From assembly GCF_005938105.1 (NCBI RefSeq), contig NZ_VCPE01000003.1, forward strand, positions 310,001 to 374,000: a DNA stretch of 64,000 nucleotides. Reading direction: 5' to 3'. Shown one piece after another: positions 43,943 through 52,125 of this stretch. The translations under genes were made by a program, and so were the position numbers. The notes below the pieces were generated by a model. The model was given only the letters and a program-made list of their open reading frames with translations. It was not told the origin of the DNA and ran no database searches. The first letter of the stretch is position 1. The number at the start of each line of letters is the position of its first letter. The stretch comes from Brucella haematophila (GTDB lineage Bacteria > Pseudomonadota > Alphaproteobacteria > Rhizobiales > Rhizobiaceae).

Positions 43943-45160
43943 ATGAAAAGACGTTATTACGCCGGTTGGGATTTCAGACGCGCCCGCAACATCGAGGAGC
44001 TGCGTTTGATCGCGCGCCGTCGAACCCCGAATTTTTGCTTCGAATATGTGGAAGGTGGAGCAGATGACGAGGTGACATTGCGGCGTAACCGGGAAGTCTT
44101 CGAGCAGATCGGCTTTCTGCCGCGCACGCTTGTCGATGTGACCAGTCGCAACCAGTCAGTCGAGCTCTTCGGCCAGCGTGTGGCGAGCCCGTTTGCTATC
44201 GGACCGACTGGCTTTAATGGAATGCTCACACATCAAGGCGACCTGAAGCTTGCGCGCGCCGCCGCGAAAGCGGGCATTCCGTTCACGCTCAGCAATGTCT
44301 CGAATACGTCGATGGAAGATATCGCCGAACATGCTGGCGGCACCTTGTGGATGCAGGTCTATATGTACCGGACACGCGACTTTGTCCGTAAAGTCGCCGA
44401 ACGTGCCAAGGCAGCCGGTTTTAAAGGGCTTGTGGTCACGACGGATATTCCGGTTTATGGCAATCGCGAATGGGATCTTCGCAACTTTCGTCGTCCCATG
44501 AAACTTAATCTGCGTAATCTCATCGATACGGCTTTACATCCGCGCTGGCTGCTGGATGTGCCGATCCCGCATGGCTTGCCGCGGTTCAAAAACCTTGGCG
44601 ATCTGCTGCCACCGGGGCAGGACTCGGCCAAAGGTGCATCGGCGGTGTTGGGTCGCGAGCTTGACCCATCTCTCAACTGGAACGACATCCGTTGGTTGCG
44701 CGACCTTTGGCCCGGAAAACTCATCGTGAAGGGTGTCTCGACGGTCGCGGATGCAAGACTGGCGCTCGATTGCGGTGCCGACGGGATCGTGATTTCCAAT
44801 CACGGCGGACGTCAGCTTGATGGTGCGGTTTCGGCTTTGGAGGTGCTTCCGGAAATTGCCGCCGAGCTGAAAGGCAAGCTTGCTATCATGCTGGATGGTG
44901 GCTTCCGGCGCGGCACCGATATTCTCAAGGCGAAGGCTCTGGGGGCTGATCTTGTGCTGATCGGCCGTGCGGGAGTTTATGGCCTTGCCGCAGGCGGTCA
45001 GGCCGGTGCGCAGCACGCCATTGGCATATTGGCGTCCGAGGTGGATCGCGGACTGGGGCTTCTCGGATGCCCCGATATTGCGGCCCTCAATAAGGACGCG
45101 CTGAGGTTTCGCCCGCTGCATGACTATTCTGTGCCGCAAGAGACGAGCCAGGGCATCTAG
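43943..45160 (+). CDS. FMN-dependent alpha-hydroxy-acid dehydrogenase (lactate dehydrogenase-like)
   Basis: Flavoprotein of 405 residues in the LldD/glycolate-oxidase family. It has FMN-binding PTGFNGMLTHQGDLKLARAA in the first third, VVTTDIPVYGNREWDLRN in the middle, and the catalytic region KGVSTVADARLALDCGADGI then SNHGGRQLDG with the active His and Arg. LMLDGGFRRGTDILKA-type phosphate site follows as IMLDGGFRRGTDILKA. It would oxidise a 2-hydroxy acid to the 2-keto acid. It starts a new transcript behind operator site 3. Confidence 0.92.
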   Translation: MKRRYYAGWDFRRARNIEELRLIARRRTPNFCFEYVEGGADDEVTLRRNREVFEQIGFLPRTLVDVTSRNQSVELFGQRVASPFAIGPTGFNGMLTHQGDLKLARAAAKAGIPFTLSNVSNTSMEDIAEHAGGTLWMQVYMYRTRDFVRKVAERAKAAGFKGLVVTTDIPVYGNREWDLRNFRRPMKLNLRNLIDTALHPRWLLDVPIPHGLPRFKNLGDLLPPGQDSAKGASAVLGRELDPSLNWNDIRWLRDLWPGKLIVKGVSTVADARLALDCGADGIVISNHGGRQLDGAVSALEVLPEIAAELKGKLAIMLDGGFRRGTDILKAKALGADLVLIGRAGVYGLAAGGQAGAQHAIGILASEVDRGLGLLGCPDIAALNKDALRFRPLHDYSVPQETSQGI

Positions 45161-45217
45161 CTTGTTCGAACAATTCGTGCGCTGAAAGCGATAAGATACC
45201 GATAGGGAGTGAGACAT

Positions 45218-46132
45218 ATGGACAAGGACGCCAAACTGAGCATGGCAAAAACGGTGATTGTGACGGGCGCTGGTGGTAATCTGGGCGCGAAGGCTGTCGA
45301 AGCACTGGCCACAGCACCCTGGTGCAAGAAAGTCATCGGTTTCTATTCGCCCAATCGCACGCCGCCGAAACCAGTGAATGACAAGATCGAAGTTGTGGTA
45401 GCCGATCTGACGGATACGAACGGAAGCTGGCGAGAGCATTTTGAAGGCGTGGATGCCGTTGTCCATTTTGCAGCAAAAAACCCTGTGCCGGACTCCACAT
45501 GGTCCGAAGCAGCGGCGTCTTTCGACATGACCGTCAATCTCGGTCTAGCCTGTCTTGAACATGGGGTGTCTCGCTATGTGTTCTGCTCGTCCAATCACGC
45601 GATGGGCGGTTATAAGGACGGTGAACTCGCAACTGCCATGTCGCCGGGTGCACTGCGCGAAGAACTGGCGCCCGCGCCCGGTACCCGCTGGAACGATGGC
45701 GTGAAAGACATCGACTCGACGGCTTATGGTTCGTCCAAGATTATGGGCGAGCGTTTCGTCGCTGGTCTTGCTGCGGGTTCCAATGGACGCCTGAGCGCCG
45801 TATCTTTGCGTGTCGGATGGGCGTTGCCCGGCGATAATGATCCTGCCGACATCAGCACCTCCGGTTCGCCGAGCGGGCAGAGTGCGACCAATGCCGCCGA
45901 TGCGGAGGAAGCGCGCACATTGCGATGGTTCCGCAATATGTGGCTTTCAAACGGCGATTTCGAGCAACTCGTTTTCACCAGCGTCACTGCTTCGGACGAC
46001 GGTTGGCCAGAGCCAAGTGTTGTCATCAACGGTGTATCAGCTAATGCGGGTTCAGACTGGAGCCTTGAAAATGGCAAGCGCTTCCTCGGCTATCATCCGC
46101 AGGACGATCTTTACGCCCGCATCGCACAATGA
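45218..46132 (+). CDS. NAD-dependent epimerase/dehydratase-fold protein, uronate-dehydrogenase-like
   Basis: Extended SDR of 304 residues. The Rossmann motif VTGAGGNLGAKAVEAL is near residue 14, HFAAKNPVP is at the substrate pocket, SSNHAMGGYKDGE follows and the catalytic YGSSKIMGE is mid-protein. The layout resembles uronate dehydrogenases, which oxidise sugar acids at C1 to lactones. That fits the lactonase gene directly downstream. AGGGAG precedes ATG 45218. Confidence 0.84.
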   Translation: MDKDAKLSMAKTVIVTGAGGNLGAKAVEALATAPWCKKVIGFYSPNRTPPKPVNDKIEVVVADLTDTNGSWREHFEGVDAVVHFAAKNPVPDSTWSEAAASFDMTVNLGLACLEHGVSRYVFCSSNHAMGGYKDGELATAMSPGALREELAPAPGTRWNDGVKDIDSTAYGSSKIMGERFVAGLAAGSNGRLSAVSLRVGWALPGDNDPADISTSGSPSGQSATNAADAEEARTLRWFRNMWLSNGDFEQLVFTSVTASDDGWPEPSVVINGVSANAGSDWSLENGKRFLGYHPQDDLYARIAQ

Positions 46133-46150
46133 ATGGAAGAGTACCCGATC

Positions 46151-47239
46151 ATGACCGAACAGAATAACAGTTCAGACGAAATCACTTTAATCATTGGTAG
46201 CTATACGGATTCGCTGCCACATGTGCAGGCGCGGGGGCAGGGAATCAGCATTCTTCGCCTGTCGAAGGAAACCGGTCGTCTAACGCCGGTTTCGCATTTC
46301 GCCGGGCTTCGCAATCCGACTTATCTGACGCTCTCTGCCGACAAAAAGACGCTTTACGCGGTAGAGGAACTTTCCGAACAGGATGGTGCGGCTGCGGCGG
46401 CGCTCAACTTCGATAAGGACACGGGCGACTTACGCGTGGTTGGTCGCGTCGATGCTATGGGCGACTGGCCTTGCCACGTTGCGTTGGACAAAGCCGAAAG
46501 CAGGCTCTTCGTTTCCAACTATCTGAGCGGGAATTTCGTAACCTGCGCACTCGATGCCGCCGGTGTCCCAACCGGCGCGGTGGTCAATATTCAGCGTAAC
46601 GGAACGGGTCCGAATGAGAGCAGGCAGGAAGGGCCGCATGTCCACTGTGCAGCAGTCACACCCGATGGCAACCATGTTTTGATTTGCGATGCAGGAACAG
46701 ATGAAGTTGCACGTTATTCACTTGCTGAAGGCCTGATCGCAACAAGTCCAGATCTGGTGGTGAAAACCAGAGGCGGTTATCTGCCGCGACACATGGCGCT
46801 TTCTACCAATGGGTCGAAGCTCTTCGTCGTGCATGAGCTGGGTTGCTCGGTCAGCGCATATGCCCTTGGCGACGATGAAATTCGATTGATCCAGGAGGTC
46901 TCCACCTTGCCTGCGAACTTTATCGGTGAATCGGCTTGCGCAGCGATCCGTGTTCATCCGAACGGGCGTTTCGTCTACGCATCCAATCGCGGTCACGATT
47001 CCATCGCCGCTTTCAAGATAGATGTCGAAAGCGGGAAAATGGAGGCCATTGACTGGTATTCGACGCAGGGTGAAACGCCGCGCGATTTCGCAATTGATCC
47101 GAGCGGACACTATCTGGTCGCAGCCAATCAGGACGGCCATTCGGTTGCGGTTTATAAGATTGACCAGACAAGCGGGACGCTTTCGCCGTTTGGCCCAACC
47201 TATGAGATCGGCAGTCCGGTCTCTGTGGTGTTTGCGTGA
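46151..47239 (+). CDS. Beta-propeller lactonase (6-phosphogluconolactonase YbhE type)
   Basis: Seven-bladed propeller lactonase of 362 residues. It opens with TLIIGSYTDSLPHVQARGQG and has repeated blades with VSNYLSGNFVTCALDAAG, HVHCAAVTPDGNHVLICDAG (metal-binding region) and RVHPNGRFVYASNRGHDSIA. The C-terminal blade reads YLVAANQDGHSVAVYKID. Such enzymes hydrolyse sugar lactones to acids. Placement right after a uronate-dehydrogenase-like enzyme suggests it opens the product lactone. GGAAGAG before ATG 46151 selects this start over 46133. Confidence 0.9.
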   Translation: MTEQNNSSDEITLIIGSYTDSLPHVQARGQGISILRLSKETGRLTPVSHFAGLRNPTYLTLSADKKTLYAVEELSEQDGAAAAALNFDKDTGDLRVVGRVDAMGDWPCHVALDKAESRLFVSNYLSGNFVTCALDAAGVPTGAVVNIQRNGTGPNESRQEGPHVHCAAVTPDGNHVLICDAGTDEVARYSLAEGLIATSPDLVVKTRGGYLPRHMALSTNGSKLFVVHELGCSVSAYALGDDEIRLIQEVSTLPANFIGESACAAIRVHPNGRFVYASNRGHDSIAAFKIDVESGKMEAIDWYSTQGETPRDFAIDPSGHYLVAANQDGHSVAVYKIDQTSGTLSPFGPTYEIGSPVSVVFA

Positions 47240-47242
47240 AGC

Positions 47243-48022
47243 TCAGTCGTTAAATTTATTAAACTCACAGGCGATGTCGCGGACACAATCCGCCATCGCC
47301 TTGAGAATTGGCTCCGCCGGGCTCTCTTCGAACCTATATCGCGGCATGCTGACACTGATACAGCCCAGAACCAGCCCGTCCCGATCAACAACAGCGCGAC
47401 CGTAGCAACAGATATCGTCCTCATTTTCTTGCAGATCAAGCGAAAAGCCCCGCTCCCGCGTTGCTTCGATTTCGCGGGCGAAATCCTTGCGTCCGCTAAT
47501 CGTATGGTGCGTTCTGGGAGGCAAGGGAAGTGTATCGAGGATGGTCTGGGTTTCCGCCGGGTCGAGCGCTGCAAGCCAGGCTTTGCCAACAGAGCTGGAG
47601 TGAAACGGAACCCTCGTGCCGACCCGAGACATCATCCTGACGGTCCGGTTGCTTTCCAGCTTGTCGATATAGATCATTTCATTGCCGCTGCGGATCGCTA
47701 GATGGATCGTCTCATCAATGGCGTCGCGCAGCCGCACCAGCGGTAATTCCGCCGCTTGTCTCAAATCCGAACGCTCCCAGCTGCGTGCGGCAAGGCTGAT
47801 AAGCCGTGGGCCGAGCAACAAGGCGCCTGATCCACGGGCTTCCGTCAGCATTCCTTCTGCTTTGAGCGCGGCGACGATGCGGTAAACCGTTGGGCGGGGC
47901 AATGTGACCAACGCTGCAAGCTTGGCCGTCGTCAACGGTTGTTGCTGGTCGCTGACGGTCTGCAAGACCTGCATGAAACGGGAGAACGCGGCGGTGCCAG
48001 ATACTTTTTCCTGTGTCGTCAG
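47243..48022 (-). CDS. IclR-family regulator with probable CTG start
   Basis: Regulator of about 259 residues. The winged helix has PLTTAKLAALVTLPRPTVYR and the effector domain has VPFHSSSVGKAWLAALDPAE, RERGFSLDLQENEDDICCYG and LGCISVSMPRYRFE. The first ATG (47974) leaves the family's N-terminal helix outside. In frame upstream the sequence TTQEKVSGTAAFSRFMQVLQ is a typical IclR beginning, and a CTG at 48022 has GGAGG seven bases before it. I therefore place the start at CTG 48022. It follows the SDR gene on the same strand and is convergent with the lactonase gene. It may act as a second local regulator. Confidence 0.82.
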   Translation of the reverse strand: MTTQEKVSGTAAFSRFMQVLQTVSDQQQPLTTAKLAALVTLPRPTVYRIVAALKAEGMLTEARGSGALLLGPRLISLAARSWERSDLRQAAELPLVRLRDAIDETIHLAIRSGNEMIYIDKLESNRTVRMMSRVGTRVPFHSSSVGKAWLAALDPAETQTILDTLPLPPRTHHTISGRKDFAREIEATRERGFSLDLQENEDDICCYGRAVVDRDGLVLGCISVSMPRYRFEESPAEPILKAMADCVRDIACEFNKFND

Positions 48023-48062
48023 GATATGTCCTCCCTGTTTTTGGCGGTCCGCCGGATCATGG

Positions 48063-48788
48063 TCAGGCTATCAGGTAGCCGCCATCGACTGGCATGACAA
48101 TCCCGGTGACAAAAGCCGCTGCAGGGCTGCAAAGAAACGCAACAGCACCAGCAATATCCTCGGGCTTGCCCCAACGCTTCATCGGGGTGCGGTCGAGGAT
48201 CGGAGCAGAGCGTGTGGGATCGTCCTGCAAAGCCTGCGTCAACGGAGTGGCTATCCAGCCCGGAGCGACAGCATTCACCCGGATGTCATCGGGGGCATAG
48301 GCGAAAGCCAGCGACTTTGTGAGCTGAGCCACGCCACCCTTGCTGGCGCTGTAGGCGGGGACCAGTCCGCCGCCAAAGAAGGACAGCATGGAGGCGGTGT
48401 TGACGATGGCGCCCTTGCTGGCGGCAAGTTTGCCGCGCGCCGCAGTACAGACACGCATCGTTCCGGTGAGATTGATGGCGAGTACTTTTTCAAACACGTC
48501 GAGTTCGTGTTCCTCATGTCGCCGGATGACGCCCGCGCAATTGACCACCATGTCAAGTTGGTCGAGACCGTCGATCAGCGCCTGCACGCCATTCGCATCG
48601 CAAACATCCAGTTCATGATAGCTGATGTCGAGGCCTGCTTCCGGCTTTGACTGGTCGCTACCAAGACCGACGGCGACAACACTTGCACCGAGCTTGGCAA
48701 GTCCTGTCGCGATGCCGGCTCCGATGCCGGTTGTGGCTCCGGTGACAAGCGCCAGTTTCCCTGAAAAAAGGTCGGGGGCATAGGTCAT
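48063..48788 (-). CDS. Short-chain dehydrogenase/reductase
   Basis: Classical SDR of 241 residues. TGATTGIGAGIATGLAKLGA binds the cofactor. NCAGVIRRHEEHELDVFEKV and VNTASMLSFFGGG follow. The catalytic site is YSASKGGVAQL and the tail ends VMPVDGGYLIA. The branch resembles 2-deoxy-D-gluconate 3-dehydrogenase and similar sugar-acid SDRs. ATG 48788 (MTYAPDLF) gives the family's normal N-terminus. Upstream is the cupin gene, downstream the IclR gene, all on the minus strand. Confidence 0.9.
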   Translation of the reverse strand: MTYAPDLFSGKLALVTGATTGIGAGIATGLAKLGASVVAVGLGSDQSKPEAGLDISYHELDVCDANGVQALIDGLDQLDMVVNCAGVIRRHEEHELDVFEKVLAINLTGTMRVCTAARGKLAASKGAIVNTASMLSFFGGGLVPAYSASKGGVAQLTKSLAFAYAPDDIRVNAVAPGWIATPLTQALQDDPTRSAPILDRTPMKRWGKPEDIAGAVAFLCSPAAAFVTGIVMPVDGGYLIA

Positions 48789-48839
48789 GATGAATACTCT
48801 TTGACGGGTTGAGAGAATTTTTGGCGCGCGATAACTGTT

Positions 48840-48870
48840 GCAAAAGGCAGGACGTAGACCTGCCTTTTGC
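48840..48870 (-). other. Perfect 12-bp hairpin between cupin and SDR genes
   Basis: GCAAAAGGCAGG (48840-48851) and CCTGCCTTTTGC (48859-48870) pair fully around a 7-base loop. It lies 30 bases after the cupin stop on the minus strand. A T-run follows on the plus side (ATTTTCC), not on the minus side, so it may act as an mRNA-stabilising element or partial terminator of the cupin transcript. Confidence 0.5.
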
Positions 48871-48899
48871 ATTTTCCTTAATACGGGCCGCCCTTTGGA

Positions 48900-49442
48900 T
48901 TAGCGGATAAACTGATCGACATAATCGGCGCCTAGGCCGATTTCTTCATAATGCTTGCGGCACATATCGATCTTGGTGAAGACGTCTTCGTAGCCGTTAT
49001 TATTACCCCAGGGATCGACGTAATACATGCAACCGTTGACCTGGAAATAGGTGATCATTTCTTCCACGCCTTCATCGACGACAAGGGTATGGATTTCGCC
49101 CGGTGGTTCGAAGGCATAGGACCCTTCGGTGGCGATCCAGTCATGTTCCAGATAGCGCCAGCTTCCTTTGAGCACCAGCGCGTGAACCGGGCCGGGGTGA
49201 CGATGGCGGCTGAGCACGCCGGACTTACGAACTTTCAAAAGGTTCATCCAGTAACCGGCTGACCGGTTGAGGCACAAAGGCCTGAACCAGACATTCTCGG
49301 ATTGCGGAACCCAGATGCGTTCGTCAGTTGGAATGGCGTTGGGCACCACCAAATCTGGCAGCATTTCTATTGGCTGCGGCTTTTGATAGGGCATCCGACG
49401 CAATGTTTCAGGGTCGATATCCCCGGGCGGTTGCGTGACCAC
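48900..49442 (-). CDS. Cupin protein of the 2,4'-dihydroxyacetophenone dioxygenase family
   Basis: Single-domain cupin of 180 residues. The metal motif is VLSRHRHPGPVHALVLKG, giving His80, His82 and His87 (His in place of the usual Glu), with the fourth ligand His118 in PPGEIHTLVV. The family is named for an iron dioxygenase that cleaves a C-C bond between a carbonyl and a hydroxylated carbon, but many members are unstudied. Here it is the first gene of a minus-strand unit behind two operator-like sites, so it belongs to the locus regulon. Whether it is a dioxygenase or an isomerase is open. Confidence 0.82.
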   Translation of the reverse strand: MVTQPPGDIDPETLRRMPYQKPQPIEMLPDLVVPNAIPTDERIWVPQSENVWFRPLCLNRSAGYWMNLLKVRKSGVLSRHRHPGPVHALVLKGSWRYLEHDWIATEGSYAFEPPGEIHTLVVDEGVEEMITYFQVNGCMYYVDPWGNNNGYEDVFTKIDMCRKHYEEIGLGADYVDQFIR

Positions 49443-49747
49443 GGCTCCTCCTTGTTCATATAGCGGACTTAAAGTCTATAATATGAAACTAACAGTCATC
49501 AAACTGACATGTCAATTTAAAACTGACATGTCACATTTGCAATTGTTCTGGAGCACTTCGACCGGAGCCACAACATGCGAATTCTGATGGGCAATCAAAT
49601 TCCGTCTGTGCATAAGGACAGGCCGGTCTGGCGGTCGCCTAGCGGTACTTTGTCGCCTTCTTCGACGTGTGCAGCCTTTTAAAAGGCATCCCCGACAGTA
49701 TGGTAGGCTGAAGTCTATGCGCCCGACCGCTCAAGAGTAGTTCGATG
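49443..49747. other. Regulatory gap upstream of the cupin gene
   Basis: About 300 bases between two minus-strand genes. The cupin-proximal part is AT-rich and holds the two operator-like dyads. The distal part (49560-49740) has no gene I can support, only a short minus-strand frame of 65 codons without family features. Confidence 0.45.
49506..49539. promoter_or_regulatory. Two GntR-type operator-like sites upstream of the cupin gene (site 4)
   Basis: GACATGT recurs at 49506-49512 and 49525-49531, 19 bases apart. The second continues as C-ACATTTG, giving a 15-base dyad like sites 1-3. The first keeps only the left arm, inside the palindrome TGACATGTCA. The centre-to-centre distance is about two helical turns, which suits cooperative binding. 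The cupin ATG is 63 bases away. Confidence 0.5.
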
Positions 49748-50419
49748 CTATTCTTCAACCCATCGGCGCTCGGATGCAGTGAGGTGTGCATGCATAGCGA
49801 CTTGCGCCGCAAAGGGGTCTTTCGCCCGTAACGCAATTAAGATGGCATGATGCTCTTCAACCGCTGATCGCCACGTATTCGGGCTCTCCGTATCCCGTCG
49901 CATCCGTTCGGAGATCGGGCTGTGTCTTTCATCGAAGAGCTTGATCACCATATTGGTCAGAACGCTGTTTCCCACCACCGATGCGAGCCCAATATGAAAT
50001 TGTCTATCGTGTTCGACAGGCTTTCGATTGGCTTCGATTTCTAGCGTCATTGCTTCAAGAACGCTTTCCAATTCTGTTAATGCTTGCTCGCTGATTTGTG
50101 CCGCACATTGCGCGATCAAACCACATTCGATCAAAACTCGCGCCTGCATTAATTCAACAGGGCTTTCACCCAATGACTGATCGTTCACATCTGTGTCGGC
50201 GGGAGCCAGCACATAGATGCCAGATCCAGACCGAATTTCGATGACGCCTTCAATTTCGAGCGCAATCAGCGCTTCGCGAAGCGATGGACGGGAAATCCCC
50301 AGTTGCTGCGCAAGATCACGTTCAGCCGGCAGCCTTGATCCGGATGTCAATGAACTTGCAACGATGAGTTCGCGGATCTGATCCGCTATCTGCTGATAGA
50401 CACGTCTGGTTTCAAGCAT
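49748..50419 (-). CDS. GntR-family regulator (FadR-like, FCD domain)
   Basis: Regulator of 223 residues from ATG 50419. The winged helix has RVYQQIADQIRELIVASSLT and LAQQLGISRPSLREALIALE, and the FCD ligand domain has HDRQFHIGLASVVGNSVLTN with the metal/ligand residues. A perfect TGGT-AAG-ACCA site lies just ahead of this start, so the longer frame to 50470 is less likely. It is divergent from the Rbs-type importer and is its probable repressor. Confidence 0.88.
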   Translation of the reverse strand: MLETRRVYQQIADQIRELIVASSLTSGSRLPAERDLAQQLGISRPSLREALIALEIEGVIEIRSGSGIYVLAPADTDVNDQSLGESPVELMQARVLIECGLIAQCAAQISEQALTELESVLEAMTLEIEANRKPVEHDRQFHIGLASVVGNSVLTNMVIKLFDERHSPISERMRRDTESPNTWRSAVEEHHAILIALRAKDPFAAQVAMHAHLTASERRWVEE

Positions 50420-50420
50420 G

Positions 50421-50431
50421 TGGTAAGACCA
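50421..50431. promoter_or_regulatory. FadR-type operator TGGTnnnACCA at the gntR start
   Basis: TGGT-AAG-ACCA is the classic half-site arrangement bound by FadR-branch GntR proteins. It lies one base upstream of the ATG at 50419 on the minus strand, a position suited to autorepression. A half-site (TTGACCAA) near 50509-50516 faces the importer promoter. Confidence 0.5.
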
Positions 50432-50575
50432 AAATTGCTGCGAGCGATTATTTTCAATGCCATTTTTCACATTCTATCCCAGTTCATAAGAAATTTCGAG
50501 AAAGCGGCTTGACCAAATTTCTATTTTCCCCCATCAAGTGGCAACTTTTGACAGAGCTTTAGGAGGAGGAGCGCG

Positions 50576-52114
50576 ATGAGGGGTCTTTCTGCAAAGAAGC
50601 CATCTGAAACGGCTCCTGCGCTGTTGAAACTCGACGACGTATCAAAAGAATTTCCCGGAGTGAAAGCTCTTTCGGGCGTTAGTTTCGATCTGCGCGCCGG
50701 TGAAGTTCATGCTGTCTGTGGAGAAAATGGCGCTGGTAAATCGACGCTGATGAAAATCATCAGCGGTGTATATCAGCCAAATTCAGGTTCGATCACCTAC
50801 AAGGGCGCGCTGGTCCGGTTCGCTTCGACGCTGGAGTCGGAAGCGGCTGGTATCGCTATCATTCATCAGGAACTGAATCTCGTACCGCACCTGAGCGTTG
50901 CGGAGAATATCTATCTCGCACGGGAACCCCGGCGGGGCTTTCTGGTCGATCGAAAGAAGTTGATCGCAGATGCCAAGCGTTGTTTGGACCGGCTCGGAGT
51001 AAGTATCGATCCGAATGTGCAGGTGCGAACGCTTTCGGTCGCCCAATGTCAGATGGTGGAAATCGCGAAGGCGCTTTCCCTGAACGCAAATGTGCTGATT
51101 ATGGACGAGCCGACCTCGTCTCTGACTGAACAGGAGGCGCAGCTTCTCTTCAAGGTGATCCGTGACCTGAAAAGCCAGGGCACCGGCATTATTTATATCT
51201 CGCACCGGCTGGATGAGATGCAGGAAATTGTTGATCGCGTTACGGTTTTGCGCGATGGGCGATATGTCTCGACCGATGATTTTGCTGACCTCACCGTCGA
51301 TGAAATCGTTGCGCGAATGGTTGGGCGCTCTTTGGAGGACAAGTTTCCCGAGCCGACCCGTCGGCCTGCTGACGATGTCATTTTCTCGGTGAAAGGCCTG
51401 ACAAGGCGCGATGTTTTCGAAAACATAAGCTTTGATGTTCGTCGCGGTGAGATCCTCGGCTTTGCCGGACTTATGGGCGCGGGACGAACGGAAGTAGCGC
51501 GGGCAATTTTCGGTGCTGATCCGCTTGATGCGGGCACGATTATGCTCGACGGCAGAGAATTGAAGATATCAGATCCACGCAGCGGGATCGATGCAGGCAT
51601 CGCTTACCTGTCTGAAGATCGCAAGGCTCAAGGTCTGGCCATCGCGATGCCCGTCGATGCCAATCTGGTAATGGCGCGCCTGCAGGCGGTCAGTAACAGT
51701 CTCGGCGTCATTGACCGCAAGCAGCAGCGGGACGCGAGTCAGCATTATGTTGATCTTCTGAACATCAAGACGCCGAGCCTCAATCAGCCGGTTCGCCTTC
51801 TGTCTGGTGGCAATCAGCAGAAGATTATCATCGGCAAATGGCTGTTTCGTGAGCCGCGAGTCATGTTCTTCGACGAGCCCACCCGTGGCATCGACGTTGG
51901 CGCGAAATTCGCAATCTATCAGATCATGGACGAGCTTGCGGCGCGTGGTATCGCGGTCGTTTTGATCAGTTCTGAATTGCCGGAAGTGCTTGGGATGTCT
52001 GATCGCATCGCCGTCTTTCATGGCGGGCGCATCGCTGCGACGCTCACGACGCGAGACACCAATCAGGAAGAGATCATGCATTACGCGTCCGGCAGTGGTC
52101 GGCGCGGCGAATAA
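50576..52114 (+). CDS. Sugar ABC transporter ATPase with two ATPase domains (RbsA type)
   Basis: Energy subunit of 512 residues with two ATPase halves. The first has Walker A CGENGAGKSTLMK near 45, signature LSVAQCQMVEIAKAL, Walker B LIMDEPTSSL and IIYISHRLDEM. The second lacks a proper Walker A (GFAGLMGAGRTEVAR, as usual for RbsA) but has LSGGNQQKIIIGKWL and MFFDEPTRGIDVGAK. AGGAGGAGG precedes the ATG. It forms an operon with the permease and binding protein that follow. Confidence 0.93.
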   Translation: MRGLSAKKPSETAPALLKLDDVSKEFPGVKALSGVSFDLRAGEVHAVCGENGAGKSTLMKIISGVYQPNSGSITYKGALVRFASTLESEAAGIAIIHQELNLVPHLSVAENIYLAREPRRGFLVDRKKLIADAKRCLDRLGVSIDPNVQVRTLSVAQCQMVEIAKALSLNANVLIMDEPTSSLTEQEAQLLFKVIRDLKSQGTGIIYISHRLDEMQEIVDRVTVLRDGRYVSTDDFADLTVDEIVARMVGRSLEDKFPEPTRRPADDVIFSVKGLTRRDVFENISFDVRRGEILGFAGLMGAGRTEVARAIFGADPLDAGTIMLDGRELKISDPRSGIDAGIAYLSEDRKAQGLAIAMPVDANLVMARLQAVSNSLGVIDRKQQRDASQHYVDLLNIKTPSLNQPVRLLSGGNQQKIIIGKWLFREPRVMFFDEPTRGIDVGAKFAIYQIMDELAARGIAVVLISSELPEVLGMSDRIAVFHGGRIAATLTTRDTNQEEIMHYASGSGRRGE

Positions 52115-52125
52115 GGATAATCAGC

